Of a stretch of 64,000 bases of DNA, positions 28,197-37,387 are shown in pieces. The stretch lies in assembly GCA_016872015.1 (NCBI GenBank), contig VHBK01000002.1:1-64000 (forward strand), given 5' to 3'. The position numbers and the translations under genes were made by a program. Under the pieces are notes generated by a model. That model worked only from the letters and a program-made list of their open reading frames with translations. It did not search any database and was not told where the DNA came from. Position 1 is the first letter of the stretch. Each line of letters begins with the position of its first letter. Source of the DNA: Nitrososphaerota archaeon. GTDB taxonomy: Archaea > Thermoproteota > Nitrososphaeria > Nitrososphaerales > Nitrosopumilaceae.

Positions 28197-30393
28197 TCTC
28201 TTTTCTAGATTTGCGCAGTGATGCTATTTTTTCTTCTCGCCTTGGCCTAATTACTAGAACGTATGCCGAGGCTACTAGATACACTGCAAGCAGTATGATT
28301 TGGCCAATCACTGTCTCTAGTGTTGGGTAAATTCCTGTCATTTTTGCCAGATTAATGTCCAGTCTTGGTATTATTCCAAGCATGCTGGTAAATGGCAGCA
28401 AATCAAGTGTTTGCAATTCCCGTATCGCATTTCCCAAAAATGCAATTGACAAATATGCACCAACACCCATCGTGAGGCCAAATAACATCTTGAGTGGCAG
28501 TCTTTTTCCTAGCTTTCTTGTGGTGTAATACACTGCAAGCAATACTCCCATTCCCAGGACAAATCCCAATCCAACATAGAGCTCCATGTATTTTGCAAAT
28601 CCAAACATTGCCTCATAGAATAGTACAGTTTCAAATCCCTCTCTATACACAGTAAAGAACGACAATAACACAAAGACTGTTACACCTCCGGTGGTGGATG
28701 CCTGCCAGACTTTTGCCTTGACAAACTCCATCCATTTTTTGTGCTCTATTTTATTTAGGATCCAAAAGCTGACATAGAACAGTACAGCTGTTGCGGACAA
28801 AGCTGCTATTGCTTCAATTAGCTCACGATTTGCACCGGAAATCTTGATGACATATGACGCAATAACCCAGGTAATCGCAGTAGCAGCAATTGCGAGTATT
28901 ATTCCATGGTACACGTATTTTTTGTATTTTGTATTTCTTGATGCCTCCAAATATGTTAGAATCGCACCCAAGATCAAAACAGACTCGAGGCCTTCCCTGA
29001 AAATTACTGCAAATGATGATGTAAACGCGATTGCCGGCGCTAGGTGTCCTGTTCCTGTTACAAGTCTTTCTGATTCATCTAAACTGCGTCGAACCTGGAT
29101 TGCCGCTTCCTGGACCTCTGAGAATTCTGCCTTTTCATTGATTAATTGTCGTAATTGCGCAAATTGTAATTCTACTTCTAGTGTAAAGTCTGGGTCTATG
29201 CTACGCAACGGAATTTCGACATGCTCGTAGCTGTCCAGATATGCAGTTCTAGCCGAAGTAAATGCCGCGGAATAGTCGCCTTGTTGGTATTGTACCAGCA
29301 TTGTTTCAAGAGTATTTCTGATAAAATCAATTTCTCCTCGCACACCTGACTTTTGCTCTTCAGTTGCCGAGCCCATTGGATTGAGAAGCTTGGGCTGGAT
29401 TGGTGCAGCATCTGCAGACTGGGTAGTATCTCGCTTTAGATTAGCAACTAAGCCTTCTGCTTTTTCTAGGTCCTTGAGTATTGGATTATCTATGAATGCT
29501 GCAATTTCCTCTGGTGTTTTTCTTTCTTGTATCATTGCACGTAACTCCTCTCTCATGTTTATCTCCATAGTATGCAGCAAATCGACATTAACAACCTCAA
29601 TGTCTGCTTCTAGGTACTCGAAATTATCCAAATACGCCGCAATTACTAGCTCTTCTGCTTTTTCGTAATCGCCTGCCTGCAGTGCAGAGTTTGTCTGCTG
29701 GTATAGTTGTCGTATGACATTGTACAGGTTTGCCTGATCTGCCACTATATCAGTTCCAGTCAGGTCGCGCTGTATTGTTGTGATTAGTTTGCCAACAGGG
29801 ACAAATTCTTTTTTGTCATTGATTTGCGATTTTAAATCAACAAAGAACGCCTGTATCTCGCCCTTTTGCCTTGCGTCAAAGGAATTATCAGAATCAAACA
29901 ATGTACTTGATTCTTGCACCAGATCATGCGATATGATATGATATTGCGGTATATTTTCAGTCACTGCTGTTTGATATGACTGGTCTGCAATACTCAGAAT
30001 GTTTGCAACAACTAGGCTAGTCTGGCCAGATTTTGGGAATTTATCCAAATACAAAAAGACAGAATCCAAATCAGAAGATACTGTACCAACAGAATTGCTT
30101 GCGATTTTGGAATGAATGTCAATTAACGCCAAGTGCAAGTCGTCGGCAGACTCTACATTTGCAGCTCGCAGTGTGTTGATTTGGTGCGCATAAAAATCTG
30201 CAGTGAATTTTGAATAGTGTGATGCGGATTCTAAATCTCCGTTCTGAATGCTGGATTTGGTAAGTGTTGCGACAATTCGAGTAACTATGGCCGTTGCATC
30301 AACCAGCGCTGAATCATCCGACTGGGAATAGGAATGTGGTATTGCGGAAAAAATCACAGATAGGGCCAAAAACAACACCAAAAACTGTTTCAA
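28174..30393 (-). CDS. FTR1-family iron permease with large N-terminal extracytoplasmic helical domain
   Basis: FREGLESVLILGAILTYLEA and YREGFETVLFYEAMFG REGxE motifs; about 440 residues of secreted helical domain before them. Confidence 0.9.
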   Translation of the reverse strand: MKQFLVLFLALSVIFSAIPHSYSQSDDSALVDATAIVTRIVATLTKSSIQNGDLESASHYSKFTADFYAHQINTLRAANVESADDLHLALIDIHSKIASNSVGTVSSDLDSVFLYLDKFPKSGQTSLVVANILSIADQSYQTAVTENIPQYHIISHDLVQESSTLFDSDNSFDARQKGEIQAFFVDLKSQINDKKEFVPVGKLITTIQRDLTGTDIVADQANLYNVIRQLYQQTNSALQAGDYEKAEELVIAAYLDNFEYLEADIEVVNVDLLHTMEINMREELRAMIQERKTPEEIAAFIDNPILKDLEKAEGLVANLKRDTTQSADAAPIQPKLLNPMGSATEEQKSGVRGEIDFIRNTLETMLVQYQQGDYSAAFTSARTAYLDSYEHVEIPLRSIDPDFTLEVELQFAQLRQLINEKAEFSEVQEAAIQVRRSLDESERLVTGTGHLAPAIAFTSSFAVIFREGLESVLILGAILTYLEASRNTKYKKYVYHGIILAIAATAITWVIASYVIKISGANRELIEAIAALSATAVLFYVSFWILNKIEHKKWMEFVKAKVWQASTTGGVTVFVLLSFFTVYREGFETVLFYEAMFGFAKYMELYVGLGFVLGMGVLLAVYYTTRKLGKRLPLKMLFGLTMGVGAYLSIAFLGNAIRELQTLDLLPFTSMLGIIPRLDINLAKMTGIYPTLETVIGQIILLAVYLVASAYVLVIRPRREEKIASLRKSRKEIDEFEAH

Positions 30394-30401
30394 TATTTTG
30401 A

Positions 30402-30426
30402 TAGGTGCGCCTAACTTTATTTAAAG
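30402..30426 (-). promoter_or_regulatory. Promoter with TATA-like TTTAAATAAAG followed by dyad TTAGGCGCACCTA
   Basis: On the minus strand TTTAAATAAAGTTAGGCGCACCTAT precedes the FTR1 start. Confidence 0.4.
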
Positions 30427-30458
30427 GGCAAAGCCATTCTATAATTCTAGAATGAGTG

Positions 30459-30797
30459 CTAGTTTGACTGTAAATTCAGCACAGGCGTGTTGCCGCCGAC
30501 GATGATTTCTGCCTTTTTGATTCGAGACTTGTAGTATTTGATTTTCTTACCAGCATCCGAGATTTCGTATCTGTCCACCTCGATTAGTGTTAAATCTTCT
30601 AGCTGAGATAAAATCTTGTACACAGTCGAAATTGACATTTTCTGATCATCTGCTATTGTTTGCGCATCCTTGGCCTTGTCTATAATACAAAACAAGACTG
30701 CGCGAGAATACACATTTGCAAGTGTTTCTATTATTTGCTGAGTTACATCATACTGGCTGAGGTTGTAGGTTGACTTTTTGTCCAGCATAAAACTCAC
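30459..30797 (-). CDS. wHTH transcriptional regulator (paralog 2)
   Basis: YDVTQQIIETLANVYSRAVLFCIIDKAKDAQTIADDQKMSISTVYKILSQLEDLTLIEVDRY. Confidence 0.8.
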   Translation of the reverse strand: MSFMLDKKSTYNLSQYDVTQQIIETLANVYSRAVLFCIIDKAKDAQTIADDQKMSISTVYKILSQLEDLTLIEVDRYEISDAGKKIKYYKSRIKKAEIIVGGNTPVLNLQSN

Positions 30798-31126
30798 TGG
30801 TTTGGCGCAAGACTCAGAACGGGTTCTGGCTTTTTGATTGAAATGTCTGCTTTGCTTATTCTAGAGCGGTACACCTTGAACTTTCTGCCCTTGTCAGATA
30901 TCATCCATCTCTCCACATGGACTAGTGTGAGATCTTCGAGGTCTGATAGTTTTTTGTATACTGAGGATAGTGGAATTTTGTACTTGTCTGCGATTTCTGC
31001 TGCCGTTTTTCCTTGTTTTATCACTGAGAATAATATGGTTCGGGATTCTGCGTCAGCTAGTGCTTCGATTACTTTTTGCGTTACGTCGTATTTTTTTAGC
31101 TGGGGTAGTGTGAATCGTTTTACCAA
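30794..31126 (-). CDS. wHTH transcriptional regulator (paralog 1)
   Basis: YDVTQKVIEALADAESRTILFSVIKQGKTAAEIADKYKIPLSSVYKKLSDLEDLTLVHVERW; overlaps paralog 2 by 4 nt. Confidence 0.82.
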   Translation of the reverse strand: MVKRFTLPQLKKYDVTQKVIEALADAESRTILFSVIKQGKTAAEIADKYKIPLSSVYKKLSDLEDLTLVHVERWMISDKGRKFKVYRSRISKADISIKKPEPVLSLAPNQ

Positions 31127-31203
31127 GTGATGTGCTTTTTGTTTTGCTCTTTAAATAAAATGTTATTGTTCTAGCTATATGGAATGAGAATTGATAATGA
31201 GAG

Positions 31204-31929
31204 TTATTGGTATTTTTGGTGAGAAATTCTGTCCAGGCCTAGCTTTTGCCATAGCGTGCCCAAAACTAGAGCAACTACGCCCCAAAACGATGACATGCCA
31301 ATAATTGATGTTGCCCTAAATCCGGCAAGCAGGCCTGAATCAATATTGACTGGGTCTGGATTTGCAGGCATTGCAATAAACGCTGCAACCATCAGTCCGG
31401 CATAGCCTGCAAACGCAATTGTCTTTTTGTTTACTCTTTTGTATACTTGGTAGAATCCCAGTGCACCTAGGCCAGAAATTGCAATAAATGCCAGATACAG
31501 TGTCTGTCGCAGTATTATGGTTTCAGGGTCGCCAACAGTAGGTGGATTTGCAGGATATTTTGCAAACGGTATGACGTATAGTGTTGCCCACATGACTAGT
31601 GCCAGAAATAGTGCCTTTTTGACGGCATTTTTGCCAGGAAGCATATTCTTTGACAAACTGTATACAATTCCAAATAATGCACCCATTGCAGTGCCAAGTA
31701 TTGCACCTGCCAGGATTTCGCCTCCTTTTTGCCATGCTCTGTATGAATAATAGTTTGCCCAAAACTCTGGGGTGGCTTGCTCTTCTCCGGAATCAAAGAG
31801 ATTTTGGTTTTCAATTCCTATTGCAGAATCCAAAAATGGTTCTACCAGTACTAGATTGACTAGACCGTGAGCTGTCCCAGCTATTGCACCAGAAACTAAA
31901 ATGATTGCAATAAAAAGAGACGTCTTCAT
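31204..31929 (-). CDS. cbtA: CbtA family cobalt transporter subunit
   Basis: Multi-TM; AGTAHGLVNLVLVEPFLDSAIGIEN; ILRQTLYLAFIAISGLGALGFYQVYKR. Confidence 0.85.
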   Translation of the reverse strand: MKTSLFIAIILVSGAIAGTAHGLVNLVLVEPFLDSAIGIENQNLFDSGEEQATPEFWANYYSYRAWQKGGEILAGAILGTAMGALFGIVYSLSKNMLPGKNAVKKALFLALVMWATLYVIPFAKYPANPPTVGDPETIILRQTLYLAFIAISGLGALGFYQVYKRVNKKTIAFAGYAGLMVAAFIAMPANPDPVNIDSGLLAGFRATSIIGMSSFWGVVALVLGTLWQKLGLDRISHQKYQ

Positions 31930-31941
31930 GACTGATTCACC

Positions 31942-32157
31942 CTAGTGGCATGGAAAGCCAGCTGCATGTCTCATGTCATGAGTTAGCTCGTGTAGCCACA
32001 TTTGATCAAATGCCTGCTCTCCAAATACTGGTGCAAGCAGGTGTCCTTGATCAAAGCCCACTACGAACAGTCCAAGTGCAAAAACTGCCGCTAGTGCAAT
32101 GATTGCTATCTTTGGAACACTTGACTTTGAAATTGCAATCTCTTTAGATTGAGACAT
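31942..32157 (-). CDS. cbtB: CbtB family cobalt transporter subunit
   Basis: One TM, GFDQGHLLAPVFG, C-terminal His-rich LHELTHDMRHAAGFPCH; directly upstream of cbtA. Confidence 0.85.
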   Translation of the reverse strand: MSQSKEIAISKSSVPKIAIIALAAVFALGLFVVGFDQGHLLAPVFGEQAFDQMWLHELTHDMRHAAGFPCH

Positions 32158-32189
32158 GCAAAAACCTTCGATGTAATGTATTTAAGTTC

Positions 32190-32206
32190 TTGGATGAATC
32201 ATCCAA
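32190..32206. promoter_or_regulatory. Perfect palindrome TTGGATGA-A-TCATCCAA in the divergent intergenic region
   Basis: 8+1+8 palindrome between cbtB (ends upstream at 32157) and the gene starting at 32213. Confidence 0.65.
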
Positions 32207-32212
32207 TATTTA

Positions 32213-32851
32213 ATGAGCATGCAGTCAAAGGTTCAAACCCTACAAAATATCGTATCAAGAAAAGGATCTGCCAAGGTACTGACATTTTCTGTTCCACATG
32301 TTTTCAAAGCTTTGCAATTGTTGTATTTAGATCAGTTTGTTTCAAGGGCTACGTTCTGTGCACAGCTGCATATGGGCGAGGGTGCTGTCAAGACAATGAT
32401 TGCACACCTAAAGGAGGAATCGTTTGTAGATTCTACAAAATCAGGTACATTTCTTACCAATAAGGGTAGGAATTTTATCAAAAACATGCATGATGTGATG
32501 GATCTGGAATGTGCAATACCAAAATGCAACATTGCACGAAGCAAGTTCAACTATGGAGTAATTTTACGAAGATATTCCAATGCTACAAAATCTGGAATGG
32601 AGCAGCGAGATTATGCCATATTGTATGGGGCAAATGGGGCAACTACAATCCAATACCGAGACGACCAGTTTGTCTTTCCAAAGGAAAACATTGATTGTCT
32701 TGCAGATGATACCAAAACAAGAAAGCTACTCTTGGATAATTTGAGGCCAAAAAACGGTGATCTCATCATAATAGCATCTGCTGGCGACCCCTTTGTAGCA
32801 GAGATTGCCGCAAAAAACTCGGCACTGTGGACTCTGGCAACACACAGATAG
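32213..32851 (+). CDS. wHTH regulator, DUF4443-like
   Basis: FKALQLLYLDQFVSRATFCAQLHMGEGAVKTMIAHLKEESFVDSTKSGTFLTNKGRNF, C-terminal sensor-like domain. Confidence 0.75.
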   Translation: MSMQSKVQTLQNIVSRKGSAKVLTFSVPHVFKALQLLYLDQFVSRATFCAQLHMGEGAVKTMIAHLKEESFVDSTKSGTFLTNKGRNFIKNMHDVMDLECAIPKCNIARSKFNYGVILRRYSNATKSGMEQRDYAILYGANGATTIQYRDDQFVFPKENIDCLADDTKTRKLLLDNLRPKNGDLIIIASAGDPFVAEIAAKNSALWTLATHR

Positions 32852-32887
32852 CAAAACTATTTGTCTGGTGGTATAATCGCATAAAAC

Positions 32888-33535
32888 ATGTCCAAATTAT
32901 TCTTGGTAATTCCTGCAGGAATTGGAATAGCTGCTGCAATTTTTGTAGTAATGTTTTTTGGAGGAAATGATGTCAAAAATAATTCTGACTTTACACTAAC
33001 TGATCTAACAGAGCGCGCCTCACCATATGTCGGGGACTCATCTGCACCAATTACTATAGTTGAATTTGGCGATTACCAGTGCACATTTTGCTTCAAATTC
33101 CACCAATCTAGCTTGAATACAATCAAAAAAGAATACATTGATTCTGGCAAGGCAAGCCTGGTTTTTGTTGATTTTCCACTAAACGGCCCTGACTCGGTAT
33201 TGGCAGCAGAGGCAACTCATTGTGCAAATGATCAAGGAAAATTCTGGGCAATGCATGATGAAATATATCAAAACTGGAACGGTGAGAGGACAGGCTGGGT
33301 AACTCGAGACTCAATCTCACAATTTGCTCAAACTGTAGGAGTGGATGTAGATTCCCTGAATCAATGCCTTGATTCAAAAAAATACCAGAACAAGGTGCTA
33401 GAGACGTATGACTTTGCACAAGGAATCAAAATTGATGCAACTCCGTCATTTTTGATAATCTCTGGAGATAAGGTCACAAAAATTACCGGCAATCAGCCAC
33501 TAGAAGTGTTTCGTAAGGTCCTAGACGGAATTTAA
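32888..33535 (+). CDS. DsbA-like thioredoxin-fold protein, membrane-anchored
   Basis: N-terminal TM; ITIVEFGDYQCTFCFKFHQ (CxxC); KIDATPSFLII cis-Pro loop. Confidence 0.88.
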   Translation: MSKLFLVIPAGIGIAAAIFVVMFFGGNDVKNNSDFTLTDLTERASPYVGDSSAPITIVEFGDYQCTFCFKFHQSSLNTIKKEYIDSGKASLVFVDFPLNGPDSVLAAEATHCANDQGKFWAMHDEIYQNWNGERTGWVTRDSISQFAQTVGVDVDSLNQCLDSKKYQNKVLETYDFAQGIKIDATPSFLIISGDKVTKITGNQPLEVFRKVLDGI

Positions 33536-33904
33536 TCTAGGCAGATGCAGTCTCATCGCAAGACTGCGGTCGTACTTTGGGTTTGATTCTAGTAACCCCC
33601 TTGCAATCAATGATTTTACGCATTCATGTATGTATTGTGGTTCCACTCCGCCAAACTTTTTTGCCTGCCTCGATACATCCTGAAATAGGCTTTCGTTTTG
33701 CAGGTTTTGCGTCTGGCACATGTTTACCCGCAGCAAAATTCCAAGCTTGACTAGAGCATACATGGATGGAGTTTGCTCTTCTAGATAGATCTGTGATACC
33801 AAATCCTCAATGTGATAGATGCCTTGCTGTGTTATTTTGTATCGGAATAACTTTGGATAGTCTTGCATCTGAATTTGGTATGGTTGTTTTTCCACGGATT
33901 GCAC
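33521..33904 (-). CDS. Hypothetical protein
   Basis: 127 aa ORF, 15-nt tail overlap with the DsbA-like gene. Confidence 0.6.
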   Translation of the reverse strand: MQSVEKQPYQIQMQDYPKLFRYKITQQGIYHIEDLVSQIYLEEQTPSMYALVKLGILLRVNMCQTQNLQNESLFQDVSRQAKKFGGVEPQYIHECVKSLIARGLLESNPKYDRSLAMRLHLPRLNSV

Positions 33905-33989
33905 GCAGTGGTATAGTTATTGACTAGTACGGCATTTTGCAGTGTTTTGGTGTGCCGTTTTGGAATCTTAATATGGCATCTGAAAAAGC

Positions 33990-35273
33990 TTGTCTTCATT
34001 GGGAAAAATCAACATAGAAAAACAAGACTCTGTCAAGATTTACAAAATTAAAAAGACACTAGATGAATTATCCAGAATTTCAGGTAGGGGAACTGAGCTC
34101 ATTACAGTATACATTCCAAAGGGCAAGCAGCTACACCTGGTTATCAACCAATTACGAGAAGAACAGGGAACAGCAGACAACATCAAGTCTGCCATGACTA
34201 GGACTCATGTCGTAGATGCACTGGGTCGAGTCCAGCAGAGACTAAAACTATACAAGGACACACCAGAGCGCGGCCTAGTCGTGTTCTGTGGCGCAGTTCC
34301 ACCAGAAGGGGGAGGACCAATAGGAAGCGAAATAATCAAGGTATGGGAGCTGGAACCGCCAAAAGAGCTCACCACGTCATTGTATCGATGCGATGATCAT
34401 TTCCATGTAGATATTCTCAAAGACATGCTAAAAGACGACAATCTCATTGGGTTTTTGGCAATTGACACCAAGGATGCCGGCTGGGGTTTGTTGCACGGAG
34501 ATAAAATCGAGGTATTACGCGAGACAAGTTCCGGTGTTGCTGGCAAACACAGGCAGGGAGGCCAGTCTGCTAGGAGATTTGAGAGATTGCGGGAAATGGA
34601 ATTATCCTATTACTATAACAGGGTTGCCGAAGTTACCAAGGAATTTTTCATCGACATTTATCCAATCAAGGGCCTAATTGTGTCTGGACCTGGGCCAACA
34701 AAGGAGGATTTTCTAAAGGAAAACTATCTTGAATATAGACTCCAGGGTAAAGTGCTTGCAACGCTGGACACTTCGTATTCCGGCTCTGAAGGAATTCGCG
34801 AAGCATTCATGAAGGCGCAGGATGTTTTGTCTGATTTCAGGCTGGCAGAAGAAAAAAAACTAGTAGAGAGATTGTTCCGAGAGATAAACAACAGGACTGG
34901 CCTAGGGGTGTACGGCCTCCAAGATATTCTCAAATTGCTCAAAAACAACGTTGTAGATATTTTGCTAATTACCGATGACACGAACCTGTACAGATTAGAA
35001 ATTACCTGCAATAGGTGCAAAAACACCCAAGAAGAAATCATAGAGCATTCAAAGCTAATACCAAGAAAGACAGAGCTGCTAAACAAACCATGTCCTTCTT
35101 GCAAGTCAATGGACCAGTCAGAGGCATCGCAGGATTTGGTGGATTATTTATCCACAATAGCCATTCCTGTTGGCACAAAAATAGAGGTCATTTCCGGTTT
35201 GTCAGAATACGGTGTGATGCTATCCAGCCTTGGAAAAGCAGCTGCCATTCTGAGGTATAATCCCAATCTCTAG
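33990..35273 (+). CDS. prf1: Peptide chain release factor aRF1
   Basis: NIKS motif (ADNIKSAMTR), GGQ motif (AGKHRQGGQSARRFER), C-terminal zinc-binding Cys. TTG start. Confidence 0.96.
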   Translation: MSSLGKINIEKQDSVKIYKIKKTLDELSRISGRGTELITVYIPKGKQLHLVINQLREEQGTADNIKSAMTRTHVVDALGRVQQRLKLYKDTPERGLVVFCGAVPPEGGGPIGSEIIKVWELEPPKELTTSLYRCDDHFHVDILKDMLKDDNLIGFLAIDTKDAGWGLLHGDKIEVLRETSSGVAGKHRQGGQSARRFERLREMELSYYYNRVAEVTKEFFIDIYPIKGLIVSGPGPTKEDFLKENYLEYRLQGKVLATLDTSYSGSEGIREAFMKAQDVLSDFRLAEEKKLVERLFREINNRTGLGVYGLQDILKLLKNNVVDILLITDDTNLYRLEITCNRCKNTQEEIIEHSKLIPRKTELLNKPCPSCKSMDQSEASQDLVDYLSTIAIPVGTKIEVISGLSEYGVMLSSLGKAAAILRYNPNL

Positions 35274-35327
35274 CTTGTGTATTTTGATCATAATCTAGTT
35301 CTTGTGTTGTTTTTTTGTTATAATATT

Positions 35328-35555
35328 GTGAAGTATTCGCTCAAGGCAAAAATTGGAATCATAGTTGGAATTGGATTGATAATGTTTACAGTGTCGTTGT
35401 TGGCCCTGCCGTTTTCAGAATCGCAAAATTCCATACAGAAAGCTACCCAATCCAGCATACAAAAGGTGGAAAGCTCCGAAGAAAAAATGCTTGATGTGAT
35501 TGCCCAGGAAAAGTCGGAATTAGAGTGGAAAATAGGTGGAAAACTAGATCCGTAG
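35328..35555 (+). CDS. Small single-TM hypothetical protein
   Basis: GTG start giving (M)KYSLKAKIGIIVGIGLIMFTVSLLALPFSES; track start 35277 less likely. Confidence 0.55.
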   Translation: MKYSLKAKIGIIVGIGLIMFTVSLLALPFSESQNSIQKATQSSIQKVESSEEKMLDVIAQEKSELEWKIGGKLDP

Positions 35556-35639
35556 TATAATCAAGATTCTTGTTTAGCTGTGTGGATTTACAGTTTTTGT
35601 AAAAGACTGCTACTGATTTCTATTATTTTTTCTGATTTG

Positions 35640-36107
35640 TTATCTAATTGCCGCAGCATCCTGAGAAGCAGTCAATACATTACCGTTCTGAGAGTTGATT
35701 ATTCTGTTTCGTAGTGCCGAGCCCTCTATCTTTTTTATCAGAAAATTCAGTGAAAATGGTTTTTGAACTATTTGGATGGTATCTTCGCGTACAGTATCCA
35801 GCTTGTTCATTATAGCATTGCCGTATGCAGACAAAAATATCAGTCTTTGATTTGGTCTTTGTTCCAGAATTTCTTTGGCAGCTGCTGCTCCTGTCATTCT
35901 TGGCATGTCGTGGTCTAATAGTACGATATCGTATGGTGGAGTTCTTGTCTTTCGGAACAATTCCTCGTATTTTGACTCGTTGGTGTATAGATCAACGCAC
36001 TCGACTCCGTCTTTGGTCAGTGTGACCTTGTGGTTTCTTTTTTCCAGTGCTGTTTTGTACTGTTTTGCAGTAAAGTCATTGTCCTCTGCAATCAAAATGT
36101 TATACAT
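35640..36107 (-). CDS. Receiver-domain response regulator
   Basis: ILIAEDNDFTAKQYKTAL, YDIVLLDHDMPRMTGAAAAKEI, QKPFSLNFL. Confidence 0.9.
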   Translation of the reverse strand: MYNILIAEDNDFTAKQYKTALEKRNHKVTLTKDGVECVDLYTNESKYEELFRKTRTPPYDIVLLDHDMPRMTGAAAAKEILEQRPNQRLIFLSAYGNAIMNKLDTVREDTIQIVQKPFSLNFLIKKIEGSALRNRIINSQNGNVLTASQDAAAIR

Positions 36108-36136
36108 TGTTTTTTTAGGCTCAAAAAATCTCTTTT

Positions 36137-36148
36137 AAGACTAGTCTT
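36137..36148. promoter_or_regulatory. Perfect 12-bp palindrome AAGACTAGTCTT
   Basis: Between a divergent response regulator and a coiled-coil gene. Confidence 0.5.
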
Positions 36149-36151
36149 GCT

Positions 36152-36164
36152 GTTTTAAACGAAC
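36152..36164. promoter_or_regulatory. GTTT-N4-CGAAC dyad between a response regulator and a coiled-coil gene
   Basis: GTTTTAAACGAAC. Confidence 0.45.
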
Positions 36165-36211
36165 AAAACCGTGGTGTCCTATTAAACAGCATTCGGGTCA
36201 AAAGTCGCTTT

Positions 36212-36910
36212 GTGGAATCATACCTAATGACCAAGCACATGAACCGCGCAAACAGGGATGGGCAAGACCGGTACAACAAAAACATCTCATCAGAAGACGA
36301 ATGGTCGCACATTGCAGACGAGATAAAACAAACAGAACTCCAGGACCCGATGGCACCAAAGGAGAGAATTATCGAGTTTTCCAATCGATTCTCACACACC
36401 ACAAAGGAGGACGCGGTCCGTGCAAAATCAAAGGAATTTGCAGATCAAATCAACAACACTGATCAGTACTTCAAATTTGCAAACGGCATGATCAAAGAAA
36501 GGCTGGACAGATTACAGCAAATAAAACAAGACGAGCAGAGATTCCTAGGGGAAGTAAGTGTACTACAAAACAAAATAAAAACACGGTACGAGCTTGAAAA
36601 GCTAAACCCAAAACACATCACCATAGACAACATGAAAAATTTACTTACAATACTAGAAGATGAATGCGAGAAAATGAAAGACAGACTGCTCTACCAAGAA
36701 TTAATTGTCCAGAGAACAAAGGATGAAATCACAATAAAGCGAGACCAAATAGAAAAGATAAAGACACAATTACAATCAAAGATGGACCTAAATGAGCCGC
36801 TAGTCGACCCAATTATGCGACTCAAAGTGGAATTGGTTCGCTCTGGAATTCCGGAAACAGACAGAATCTATGCATTGTTGGACAGACTAAAAGAGCAAAT
36901 GCACGGCTAG
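36212..36910 (+). CDS. Hypothetical coiled-coil protein
   Basis: 232 aa, long charged helices; ATG at 36227 possible. Confidence 0.65.
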   Translation: MESYLMTKHMNRANRDGQDRYNKNISSEDEWSHIADEIKQTELQDPMAPKERIIEFSNRFSHTTKEDAVRAKSKEFADQINNTDQYFKFANGMIKERLDRLQQIKQDEQRFLGEVSVLQNKIKTRYELEKLNPKHITIDNMKNLLTILEDECEKMKDRLLYQELIVQRTKDEITIKRDQIEKIKTQLQSKMDLNEPLVDPIMRLKVELVRSGIPETDRIYALLDRLKEQMHG

Positions 36911-37311
36911 AGGTTTTGCTTTATAGTACCAGCTAAGATATCGAGTTCTTCTGAGCTGGGAATAGTGCGCTTTGTCCAGACTGCACCCATTTCGGCATAT
37001 CTTGGTATGATATGCACATGGACATGCGGGATGATTTGCTTGGCAGCTCGGCCATTGTTTTGCGCCAAAGAAAAAGCAACTGCACCAGTTGATGTCATTA
37101 TTGCTTTTGCAATCTTTGGAATTTTTGAAAATAACTCCCCTACCTCGTTTTCTGGCATGTCTGTTATCTTTTCAAAGTGGTGCTTTGGTACCACCAAGAC
37201 ATGGCCCTTATCTATTGGGTACTTGTCCAAAAATGCCACATGACTGTCGTCTTCGTATATGAAATGACCCTCCCGATTCTTTGATATGATGTCGCAAAAG
37301 ATGCAGCTCAA
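36907..37311 (-). CDS. HIT family hydrolase
   Basis: CIFCDIISK; HGHV-type motif as IIPHVHVHIIPRY. Confidence 0.95.
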   Translation of the reverse strand: MSCIFCDIISKNREGHFIYEDDSHVAFLDKYPIDKGHVLVVPKHHFEKITDMPENEVGELFSKIPKIAKAIMTSTGAVAFSLAQNNGRAAKQIIPHVHVHIIPRYAEMGAVWTKRTIPSSEELDILAGTIKQNL

Positions 37312-37387
37312 CTAGAAAATCATTCGATCCGGATTTTATTATGGTTATGCGATTGATTAAATTAGTACTGATATAGGAATACGAAAC

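Noticed and set aside
26446-28221. Plus-strand ORFs of 112-177 aa opposite hyuA
   Set aside because: Antisense shadows of a recognized family; low-complexity Ser/Ile-rich translation.
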